64,000 nucleotides of DNA from Lepas anatifera (taxonomy: Eukaryota > Arthropoda > Thecostraca > Lepadidae): NCBI GenBank assembly GCA_034440635.1, contig JAOTON010000975.1:1674001-1738000 (forward strand), written 5' to 3'. Every line of letters starts with the position of its first letter. The stretch's first letter is position 1. A program made the translations under genes and the position numbers. The notes beneath the pieces are model-generated. The model did not search any database. It saw only the letters and a program-made list of their open reading frames with translations, and was not told the origin of the DNA. This document shows, piece after piece, positions 45,470 to 54,952 of this stretch.

Positions 45470-46225
45470 GAACCTCTGCGGGCCTGGGCCCCTGAGTTTT
45501 TGGTGACTTCCCTGAGTTTATATCGAGTCCCCTCAGCTGATCTAGGACCGCTTTAGTTAACTAGGCTCTCACACTGAACTTGAAACCTATATGTCGCCGC
45601 TGAAGCCTATTAAGCTTTTCGGGGCCCTTTTATTGATATAGGGCCCCATCAACAGGTCCCGGGCCCTCTGAGCTAAAAACTGGAGCTCTGAGCTCTGAGC
45701 CCCAAGCTGGATTAGTGTCCCTTAAGCTGGTCATTGTCCCCTGGGCTGGTATCGTTTTCGTTTAACTGATATAGATCCCTTCAGCTTGTTTGGGGCCCGC
45801 TGTGCGTATCTGGACACTAGTTCGGCGAGCCACCCAGCTAGTCTAGCCCTATTAAATTTATGGGCCTTCTGAGCTTCTGCAGGTTCCCCTCAGAGTGCCT
45901 GGGCCCCATGAGTTGAAAACTGAACCCCTGGGTTAGTTTTGGGTCCCTGAGCCTATTTAGAAACCGTTTAGATAGGTAGGCACCCCACGCTGGTCTTGAG
46001 AATCCTGTGTTGGCACTGAGGTCAAATGAGCTCGTCGGGCGCCCTTATCTAGGTCCCCTTAACTGGCACGGGCCCCTCAGCTGATTTTAGAGACCCAAAA
46101 TCCCTCCTCCCGGATTCCACCCACACCAGATTTCCTGACTCCCTGAGGGCCCCTGGGGGCCATTGCGGATTTTTCCAGGGATCAGCGCTGGGGTCCCTCC
46201 CCCGAGACAAAGCTTACAACATGTC
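45470..46225. repeat. GC-rich degenerate repeat, GGGCCC..CTGAG words (inner copy)
   Basis: Blocks of the type CCCCTGAGCTGGTxTxGGGCCC recur irregularly every 20-40 bp. This is a second array type, distinct from the GCGCCCC minisatellite. The outer counterpart is about 53240-53998. It is non-coding. Confidence 0.65.
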
Positions 46226-46229
46226 TCTG

Positions 46230-47027
46230 TCTATATACTCTAGCATCTGCCAGAGTTGAGCTAGAATCATTTTTAGGCACACTTCGCTTCCTCTCGTTAC
46301 GGCGAATCATCAAATAATGCATAATATGACTATACTAGGTCAAAACATAAAAATGACCTGACCTATGGGTAGGTCAAGGTCACCATCTAGCCTAGCATAG
46401 TCAGTATGCATATGAATCAAGTCACAATAGCAATAAAAATGGTATCAAAATACGGGTTTTATCAATATTTCCTGCAAAGCAATTGACCCAAGTCTTAAAA
46501 CCTGCTTAGGAAGCCCCAGATGAACTCTCAGAGGTAATATGTCTAAACTTGCAACATAAACCGATAAAGAGGCCGAGGATACTATGATTTGGGGAATCCG
46601 AAGGTATTCCAAGCGGCGTCTGCAGACATAGAACAATTTTTCGGCAAATTTCCGTTTTACCCCACGCATTTTCAATGGAGAGGTCATGATTCCTACCTGT
46701 CCCTAGGTCATCGATGGGAAAAATCCCGGGATAAATCTATTAGTACTTTTTGGGCCCATTATATGGTACAAGCTTGAATTCGATAGGTTCACCCTTTTCT
46801 TACTTACGCCACCTTAAACATTTTTTGGGGTGAGGTCACTTGAACTGCGCTGGTGACCTGACCTGAGATGACACAACCTTGAATTTTGAGGGAAAGTAGC
46901 GGAATTGATCAATGATAAGGGGTGACAAGTACTGTGTCGCTTCGCGCCGACGTTTTTTCGTGCCACTGGGAGACCTCGAGGGGGTGTTCAAGCACCCCCC
47001 CAACGGGCCGGAACGGGGCGTGAATAC
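46230..47027 (-). mobile_element. AGGTCA-rich family copy embedded in the hAT-like element (inner)
   Basis: It contains AAAAATGACCTGACC, GTGACCTGACCTGAGATGA and the hairpin GGGGGTGTTCAAGCACCCCCC, with a terminal GGGCGTGAATA resembling the family's CACGCCCCGG end. Words are shared with copy 2 (TTTTTGGGGTGAGGTCACTTGAAC). One end is truncated near 46230, where the GC-rich repeat begins. It is mirrored at 52437-53235. Confidence 0.75.
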
Positions 47028-47094
47028 TCTAGAACAGGACTGAGGCCAAAAGGGAAGGCTCTAAACAATGTCTGCAATTTTTGAGGTCAAGGTC

Positions 47095-47102
47095 CTTCAA
47101 GG
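47095..47102. other. Undisrupted insertion target (complement of CCTTGAAG)
   Basis: CTTCAAGG here is the intact site, in the inner copy, corresponding to the point where the outer copy was broken. The flanks GGTC and TCATTGACC match the outer flanks at 52369 and 44514 as reverse complements. Confidence 0.9.
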
Positions 47103-47329
47103 TCATTGACCTATTACGGCACAACCCAACAAATTAGGCCTAATTTACGCTATAACTAGCGCTGTGCCCAAGCTTACCAATGACCTTTGATCAAGCATTG
47201 ATCATCAAGGCCAGTGACCTTTAAAATTGACCTGTAACCTGGATCTAAACACTGAATAACCTTTACTTTGATGTAATTGCATGCGTCATAATAGGTGTCG
47301 TAACATTATGCAACGTCATTTAGGGGCTG

Positions 47330-48480
47330 TCCCGGAGTACCTGTGCTCATCAGGGACACTTATGCTCTCTGGAGGGGCCTTTGCTTCGATGAGGCACCTG
47401 TGCCACCCAGGGGCGCCTTTGCTCCCCAATGGACGCAACCTAGCTATCCAGGGGCATCTTTGCTGTTCCGGGGGTGCCTTTGATACCCAGTGGCCAAGGG
47501 GAGCTTTTTCTTATCCAAGTTCACCTTGGTATTTAGGGGCGTATTTTTATTCAAGGTAACCTATACCACCCAGTGGCGCCTACCCTATGCAAGGAGCGCT
47601 TAGGCTATCCAGGGGGCGGCAATTTGCTATACATAGGGCGCCCTTATGCTCTCCATGGGCACCTCATTCAGAGGGTGCCTCTGATATTCAGGGGCGCTTT
47701 TCCTATCAGCAGGGTACCTGTGCCATCTTGGGGCTATTCTTATCAAGGGACGCTGCTGTTATTCAGGAATACCTGCACCACTGTCGAGGGTCGCCTTTGC
47801 TACCCAGAGGCGCCTTTACTTCTCAGGAAGTTTGGCGCCCGCGCTTTAAGGAATGCTTTGGCATCGATTGATTGCTCTATTATTGGGCTTAGGTGCGCGT
47901 GAACCTTGAGCTCATGTAGCGCCCATATTGTTGCTAAGGAACGCTTATGCTATCAAAGGGCGCCTTTACTATCCAGGGCCGCTGTTTTATTCAAGGCAGT
48001 CTGCTCTATCCACGGGCATCTGATATTTCGGGGCGGTGCCTAGGTTATTCAGGAGGCGGTTTTTTTCTCCACAGGGGCGCACTATTGCTTTCCAGGGGCG
48101 CCGTTACTGCCCAGGGGTGTCTTTCTATCCAGGGGCGCATATGCTGTCTAGATGTATTTTTCAATCACAGACATGATTGAAATACATGCCCCTACGTTAT
48201 CCTGGGTGTTTTTTGTCTCCGGTGAGGCGCTATTTTTCTCTTTCGGCACCAGTTTATTAAAGGGCACCTATGCTGTCCAGAGAACCTTTGTTATCTGGGG
48301 CTGCCTTCGCTGTTAAGGGGCGCCTTTGCTACCCAAAGGGAACATTTTACTTTAATGGAGTGCCTATTTCCATCTAAGCGGCGCATATGCTGTCTTGGAG
48401 CGCCTTTGCAAACATGGGGCGCACTTTTCTATCCAGGTGCGCCTTTGCACTTGAGGGGGCGCCTCTGCAATCCAGGAGGA
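47330..48480. repeat. Diverged minisatellite block (inner copy, reversed)
   Basis: Reverse complement of 43135-44285. Plus-strand frames of 94, 109 and 77 codons have exactly the translations of minus-strand frames in the outer copy, which shows the near-identity of the two copies. Confidence 0.9.
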
Positions 48481-48787
48481 GCCCAAAATAGATGGAGAAT
48501 AAAAATTCTGAAATAAGGCGCTCGAACACTGAAATAAAGTGACTAGTTATCAGAAAGAAGCGCTCATCTGCTTAGCGGGGAGGACTGCTGGTTGGTGAGG
48601 GCAGCGTTCTCGGAAGTGGGGCGCACATACTGAAAAAGACACCCGGTTGCAGCGATGGAGCACTAAGCCTTCAGTTATAGGTTAACGAAATGTGGTTTAA
48701 GGCAGTCCATGCTCAAATTGAGCGCTCGAGCCCTGTAACAGAGCGCGCGACTGTCGGACAGGTGTGCCAAACCATAGACAATAGGGA
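48481..48787. other. Spacer within the minisatellite (inner copy)
   Basis: Reverse complement of 42826-43134. No gene or structural element was recognised. Confidence 0.6.
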
Positions 48788-51700
48788 AGCTGAAGATGGA
48801 AAGGGACACCTATGATATCCTGGGGGCGCCTGTACTCTCAGGTGAGGCGCTTGTTTTCTTTCTCAGGCGCCTAGTTTATCCATGACCGCCTATGCTGTCC
48901 AGATCATCTATTTCAAGAAGGGTTATTTTTGCTGTCCAGGGGCGCCTTTGCTATCCAAGGGCACATATGATATATGTAGGGCGCCTTATGCAGAGGGCGC
49001 CTAGGCTGTCCAAGGGGGCCGTCCTAACCAAAGGCCGCCTTTCACTTCCCTGAAGTGCCTATTTCTATGTAAGGGGTGCATATATTATCTAGGAGTGCCC
49101 TTGATATACGGAGACGCCTTTTTGTCCAGCGGCGCCTTTGCTCTTGAGGGACGCTGCTCCAATCCAGGGTAGCTGAAGATGGATAAGGGACATCTATGTT
49201 ATACAGAGGGAGCCTGTACTTTTCAATGGGGCGCTCATTTTCCTTCTCAAGCACCTAGTTTATCTAGAGAGCGCCTAGGCTATCCAAAGGCGCCTTTACT
49301 ATCGGAGGGGTGCCTTCCTAGGGGCACCTTTGCTGTCCAAAGCACTTGTGTCCAGGGTTGTCTTTGCTGTCCAGTGGCGCCTCCAAAAGTGCATATGATA
49401 TCCGTGGGCGCTTTATCCAGTGGGTGCCTGGACTATCAAAGGGCACTTTTTCTATCCAAGGGTTGCATTTATTTTCCTGAAGTGCCTATTTCTATCTAAG
49501 GGTCTCCTATTCTGTCTAGGACACCTATGTTTCCCAGATTTGCCTTTGCTGCCCAGGGACGCCTTTGCTATCCAAGGGCACCTTTCTTAACCAAGGGGCG
49601 CATTTTGCTTTCCTGGAGCACCTATTTCTATCTAAGGGGCGCATATGTTATCTAGGAGCGCCTTTGATACCAGGAGGCGGCTTTTTGTCCAAGGGCGCCT
49701 TTGCTCTTGGGGGCGCTGCTCCAATCCAGGGCAGCTGAAGGTGGATAAGGGGCATCTATGTTATACAGAGGGAGCCTGTATTTCCCAGTGGGGCGCTCAT
49801 TTTCCTTCTCGGGCTTTTAGTTTATCCAGGGGGGCGCCTAGGCTGTCCAAAGGCGGCTTTTCTATCGAAGGGGTGCCTTCCTAGGGGCGCCCTTGCTACC
49901 CAGGGGCGCCTTTGCTGTCCACAGCACTTGTGTTATCCAGGGTTGTCTTTGCTGTCCAGGGGCGCCTTTGCTATCCAAGGGTGCATATGACATCCATAGG
50001 GCGCTTTTTCCATTGGGCGCCTAGGCTATCAAAGGGCGCCTTTTTCTGCTCAAGGTGAGCATTTTATTTTCCTAAAGCACCTACTTCTATCTAAGGGGCG
50101 CTTATGCTGTACGGGGTGCATATGTTACCAAGATTTGCCTTTGCTGCCCAGGGGCGCCTTTCCTAGCCAAGGGCGCCTATGATATCCGTATGGCACTTTT
50201 CCAGTGGGCGCCTAGGCTATCAAAGGGCGCCTTTTTCTGCCCAAGGTGAGCATTTTATTTTCCTAGGGCGCCTACTTCTATCTAAGGGGCGCTTATGCTG
50301 TCCGGGATACATATGCTACTAAGATTTGCCTTTGCTGCCCAGGGGCGCCTTTCCTAGCCAAGGGCGCATATGATATCCGTAGGGCGCTTTTTCCAGTTGG
50401 CGCCTAGGCTATCCAAAAGCGGATTTCTATCGAAGGGGTGCCTTCCTAGGGGCGCCTTTGCTACCCAAGGGCGCCTTTGCTACCCAGGGGCGCCTTTGCT
50501 ATCCAGGGGCGCCTTTGCTACCCAGGGGCGCCTTTGCTGTCCACAGCACTTGTGTTATCCAGGGTTGTCTTTGCTGTCCAGGGGCGCCTTTGCTATCCAA
50601 GGGTGCATATGACATCCGTAGGGCGCTTTTTCCAGTGGGCGCTTAGGCTATCAAAGGGCGCTTTTTTCTGCTCAAGGTGAGCATTTTATTTTCCTAAAGC
50701 GTCTACTTTTATCTTAGGGGCGGTTATGCTGTACGGGATACATATGTTACCAAGATTTGCCTTCGCTGCCCAGGGGCGCCTTTCCTAGCCAAGGGCGCAT
50801 ATGATATCCGTAGGGTGCTTTTTCCAGTGGGCGCCTAGGCTATCAAAGGGCGCCTTTTTCTGCTCAAGGTGAGCATTTTATTTTCCTAAAGCGCCTACTT
50901 CTATCTAAGGGGCGCTTGTGCTGTACGGGGTACATATGTTACCAAGATTTGACTTTGCTGCCAAGGGGCGCCTTTCCTAGCCAAGGGCGCATATAATATC
51001 CGTAGGGCGCTTTTTCCAGTGGGCGCCTAGGCTATCAAAGGGCGCCTTTTTCTGCCCAAGGTGATCATTTTATTTTCCCAAGGCGCCTACTTCTATCTAA
51101 GGGGCGCTTATTTTGTCCGGGGTACATATGTTACCAAGATTTGCCTTTGCTGCCCAGGGGCGCCTTTCCTAGCCAAGGGCGCATATGATATCCGTAGGGC
51201 GCTTCATCCAGGGGGCGCCTAGGCTATCCAAAGGCGGCTTTTCTATCGAAGGGGTGCCTTCCTAGGGGCGCCTTTGCTACCCAGGGGCGCCTTTGCTGTC
51301 CACAGCACTTTTGTTATCCAGGGTTGTCTTTGCTGTCCAGGGGCGCCTTTGCTATCCAAGGGTGCATACGACATCCGTAAGGCGTTTTTTCCAGTGGGCG
51401 CCTAGGCTATCAAATGGCGCCTTTTTCTACCCAGAGTGAGCATTTTATATTCCTAAAGCACCTATTTCTATCTAAGGGGCGCTTATGCTGTCCAGAGCAC
51501 CTGGGTTACCAAGATTTTCCTTTGCTGCCCAGGGGCGCCTTTCCTAGAACAGGGCGCATGTGATATCCGTAGGGCGCTTCATCCAGGGGGCGCCTAGGCT
51601 ATCCAAAGGCGGGTTTCTATCGAAGGGGTGCCTTCCTAGGGGCGCCTTTGCTACCCAGGGGCGCCTTTGCCGTGCACAGCACTTGTGTTATCCAGGGTTG

Positions 51701-52175
51701 TCTTTGCTGTCCAGGGGCGCCTTTGCTATCGAAGGGTGCATATGACATCCGTAGGGCGCTTTTTCCACTGGGCGCTTAGGCTGTTAAAGGGCGCCTTTTT
51801 CTGCCCAAGGTGAGCATTTCATTTTCCTAAAGCGCCTACTTCTATCTCAGGGGCGCTTATGCTGTCCGGGGTACATATGCTACCAAGATTTGCCTTTGCT
51901 GCCCAGGGGCGCCTTTCCTAGCCAAGGGCGCATATGATATCCGTAGGGCGCTTCATCCAGGGGGCGTCTAGGCTACCTGGGGGCGCTTCATCCAGGGGGC
52001 GCCTAGGCTACTCAGGAGTGTATTAGTTCCCCATGGCGCAATCTTGCTATCTAGTGGCGCCTTTTCTTTGCCGGGGCGCTTTTGTTAGCTTTCTAAATTT
52101 CATCTGCAACATTTTACTGGGGCGCAAAAGACCAGTAAAGGCGTCTAATGTTTGGGCAGGGGCGCTTTGCCATGG
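48788..52175. repeat. 19-bp minisatellite with higher-order structure (inner copy)
   Basis: Reverse complement of 39440-42825, with the same 190-195 bp higher-order units and the same unit order. Total lengths of the two copies differ by only a few bases, so no higher-order unit seems to have been gained or lost since duplication. A few single-base differences and indels shift frames between copies. Confidence 0.92.
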
Positions 52176-52254
52176 TTTTAAGGAGTATGTGTTAATTCAA
52201 GTGGAATAAGTGGTATCTACCACCTTGGCGCACGAGATGGGTACAGGCGCGCCA

Positions 52255-52287
52255 CTCATATCGGGCGCCTTCGGCGCCCGATATGAG
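52255..52287. repeat. Perfect 15-bp hairpin near the inner element end
   Basis: CTCATATCGGGCGCC, a TTC loop, then the exact complement. Mirror of 39327-39359, 73 bp from the terminus at 52360. Confidence 0.9.
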
Positions 52288-52360
52288 CTAAGCTCTACTG
52301 GGGCGCTTGGGAGCTAAGGGGGGGGGCCCGGGCCCCTGGGCCCCCTTGGATCCGTCACTG

Positions 52361-52368
52361 CCTTGAAG
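52361..52368. repeat. Right target duplication CCTTGAAG of the inner element
   Basis: Exact match to 44515-44522. The outer element resumes here. Confidence 0.95.
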
Positions 52369-52436
52369 GACCTTGACCTCAAAAATTGCAGACATTGTTT
52401 AGAGCCTTCCCTTTTGGCCTCAGTCCTGTTCTAGAG

Positions 52437-53235
52437 TATTCACGCCCCGTTCCGGCCCGTTGGGGGGGAGGTGCTTGAACACCCCCTCGAGGTCTCCCAG
52501 TGGCACGAAAAAACGTCGGCGCGAAGCGACACAGTACTTGTCACCCCTTATCATTGATCAATTCCGCTACTTTCCCTCAAAATTCAAGGTTGTGTCATCT
52601 CAGGTCAGGTCACCAGCGCAGTTCAAGTGACCTCACCCCAAAAATGTTTAAGGTGGCGTAAGTAAGAAAAGGGTGAACCTATCGAATTCAAGCTTGTACC
52701 ATATAATGGGCCCAAAAAGTACTAATAGATTTATCCCGGGATTTTTCCCATCGATGACCTAGGGACAGGTAGGAATCATGACCTCTCCATTGAAAATGCG
52801 TGGGGTAAAACGGAAATTTGCCGAAAAATTGTTCTATGTCTGCAGACGCCGCTTGGAATACCTTCGGATTCCCCAAATCATAGTATCCTCGGCCTCTTTA
52901 TCGGTTTATGTTGCAAGTTTAGACATATTACCTCTGAGAGTTCATCTGGGGCTTCCTAAGCAGGTTTTTAGACTTGGGTCAATTGCTTTGCAGGAAATAT
53001 TGATAAAACCCGTATTTTGATACCATTTTTATTGCTATTGTGACTTGATTCATATGCATACTGACTATGCTAGGCTAGATGGTGACCTTGACCTACCCAT
53101 AGGTCAGGTCATTTTTATGTTTTGACCTAGTATAGTCATATTATGCATTATTTGATGATTCGCCGTAACGAGAGGAAGCGAAGTGTGCCTAAAAATGATT
53201 CTAGCTCAACTCTGGCAGATGCTAGAGTATATAGA
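52437..53235 (+). mobile_element. AGGTCA-rich family copy embedded in the hAT-like element (outer)
   Basis: It starts near TATTCACGCCCCG, followed by GAGGTGCTTGAACACCCCCTC. It continues through CATCTCAGGTCAGGTCACC, GTTCAAGTGACCTCACCCC, GTTTAAGGTGGCGTAAG and GAGGAAGCGAAGTGTGCC, all matching copy 2 in the same order. It lacks a recognisable right terminus and TTAA. It is the reverse complement of 46230-47027. Confidence 0.78.
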
Positions 53236-53239
53236 CAGA

Positions 53240-53998
53240 GACATGTTGTAAGCTTTGTCTCGGGGGAGGGGACCCCAGCGCTGATCCCTGGAAAAATCCG
53301 CAATGGCCCCCAGGGGCCCTCAGGGAGTCAGGAAATCTGGTGTGGGTGGAATCCGGGAGGAGGGATTTTGGGTCTCTAAAATCAGCTGAGGGGCCCGTGC
53401 CAGTTAAGGGGACCTAGATAAGGGCGCCCGACGAGCTCATTTGACCTCAGTGCCAACACAGGATTCTCAAGACCAGCGTGGGGTGCCTACCTATCTAAAC
53501 GGTTTCTAAATAGGCTCAGGGACCCAAAACTAACCCAGGGGTTCAGTTTTCAACTCATGGGGCCCAGGCACTCTGAGGGGAACCTGCAGAAGCTCAGAAG
53601 GCCCATAAATTTAATAGGGCTAGACTAGCTGGGTGGCTCGCCGAACTAGTGTCCAGATACGCACAGCGGGCCCCAAACAAGCTGAAGGGATCTATATCAG
53701 TTAAACGAAAACGATACCAGCCCAGGGGACAATGACCAGCTTAAGGGACACTAATCCAGCTTGGGGCTCAGAGCTCAGAGCTCCAGTTTTTAGCTCAGAG
53801 GGCCCGGGACCTGTTGATGGGGCCCTATATCAATAAAAGGGCCCCGAAAAGCTTAATAGGCTTCAGCGGCGACATATAGGTTTCAAGTTCAGTGTGAGAG
53901 CCTAGTTAACTAAAGCGGTCCTAGATCAGCTGAGGGGACTCGATATAAACTCAGGGAAGTCACCAAAAACTCAGGGGGCCCAGGCCCGCAGAGGTTCT
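53240..53998. repeat. GC-rich degenerate repeat (outer copy)
   Basis: Irregular recurrence of GGGGCCCxxG and CAGCTGAGGGG-like words. Reverse complement of 45470-46225. No frame of note. Confidence 0.65.
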
Positions 53999-54005
53999 GC
54001 GGCCT

Positions 54006-54290
54006 ATGAGGCTCAGGTTAGCGTCAATCGGGTATTTCAGTATGGAGCCGTTAGCCAGGACAACTGTGATAAGTGGAGGTGGTGGATACTACGCCCCAGT
54101 TTTTGCCATGACCGAAGATAAATGTATTATTTGCTCATCGTGCTTCAGTGAGCGTCAGCGGGTGCTTTCAGCATTTTCTACCAAGGTACCAGTCGTTAGC
54201 TGGCCCGAAATATGCTTGATGGTAAACGCGAAGATGTCTTCACTAAGAGGAAGCCTTCATGAAAATAAGCATTTACAAATCCTTTTTTAA
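54006..54290 (+). CDS. 94-codon frame carried by the hAT-like element (outer copy)
   Basis: The translation is identical to 45177-45461 on the other strand, including the EDKCIICSSCFSER segment. It lies between the GC-rich repeat and the 608-bp module. Function and expression are unknown; see the inner copy for alternatives. Confidence 0.3.
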   Translation: MRLRLASIGYFSMEPLARTTVISGGGGYYAPVFAMTEDKCIICSSCFSERQRVLSAFSTKVPVVSWPEICLMVNAKMSSLRGSLHENKHLQILF

Positions 54291-54336
54291 ACGCGTTTTT
54301 CATTGACACTGGCCGCCTTTTGGGTGGTAAATTGGC

Positions 54337-54944
54337 CAGTGGCGGATCCAGGGGGCAAAAATGGCATTCCCCAAACGGAAAAGCTCGGGACAAAACTATG
54401 TTTTCGCCCCCAAAGCGATCGACCTCCTTTTTCCCCTACTCCTTTTTAGTTTATAAGCAAGATTTTGGTGTTTCAACTCTCAACTTCAAACAGAACATAA
54501 TTTGATAAGATGTTCCCTGGCCTGTCCCCTCGAATCCGGAAATGTAAAAAACACTGAAGATTATATATTCGGGCACAACCCTTCATCAGAATCATGGAGT
54601 AAATATCAATAATTCTCAGTTATAGTATAGGGGCTTAGGGGGCGCACCAGCCTGGTAAGGCCATATAGCAGTTATAGTATAGCCAGCCTTGGATAGGAAG
54701 AAGTATCTCGAGCCCTTTTTTGGGTTTTCGTCTGAAATACCCCAAAATTCTTCCGGCAAGTGATATTGGTGGCGTAGCTTTTGACTGCGTGACGTTTTTT
54801 TTTGCTTTTCGACAGTGGTTTGTCCCTTCCAAACCGACCGGCTAGATTCGCGACTGAAATTGGCGCCCCTCAGGTTCGGCGCCCCCCAGGTTCGGCGCCC
54901 TCCGAGCCTGGGCCCCCCTTAACGAAATCCTAGATCCGTCACTG
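54337..54944. mobile_element. 608-bp terminal module with hAT-like ends (outer copy)
   Basis: It starts CAGTGGCGGATCCAGGGGGC and ends with the outer terminus TAGATCCGTCACTG. The left internal terminus resembles the ends of the small elements at 21076 and 58366. No 8-bp duplication brackets the module alone (AAATTGGC against ATGGTACA). That fits the idea that its outer end was recruited as an end of the larger unit. Confidence 0.7.
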
Positions 54945-54952
54945 ATGGTACA
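54945..54952. repeat. Right target duplication ATGGTACA of the outer element
   Basis: Exact match to 39243-39250. The LINE endonuclease frame resumes here. Confidence 0.95.

Larger units (their letters stand above)
44523..52360 (-). mobile_element. Inner hAT-like element, reversed copy inserted into the outer one
   Basis: It starts CAGTGACGGATCTAGG and ends TTGGATCCGTCACTG, flanked by perfect CCTTGAAG duplications. Relative to the outer copy it is reversed, so its first 2580 bp mirror 52361-54944 and its last 5266 bp mirror 39251-44522. Length 7838 bp. Near-identity to the outer copy shows that both derive from one active subfamily. It is non-autonomous, with no transposase frame. Confidence 0.93.
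39251..54944 (+). mobile_element. Outer hAT-like non-autonomous element containing a reversed copy of itself
   Basis: It starts CAGTGACGGATCC and ends GATCCGTCACTG (12-bp inverted termini) between perfect ATGGTACA duplications. Subtracting the inner element (44523-52360) and one 8-bp duplication leaves about 7848 bp, against 7838 bp for the inner copy. 39251-44522 matches the reverse complement of 47095-52360, and 52361-54944 that of 44523-47102. Several frames translate identically in both copies (109, 106, 94, 77 and 70 aa), with one substitution in two 80-aa frames. So identity is very high and the insertion recent. Contents in order: GC-rich end, hairpin, 19-bp minisatellite, spacer, AT-rich TGACC-containing segment, embedded AGGTCA-rich copy, GC-rich repeat, 94-aa frame and a 608-bp module. 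No transposase. Confidence 0.93.

Noticed and set aside
39251..54944. Simple palindromic amplicon or assembly artefact as explanation of the inverted arms
   Set aside because: The order A-B-A'-B' and two independent exact 8-bp duplications fit nested transposition, not a palindrome or a misjoin.
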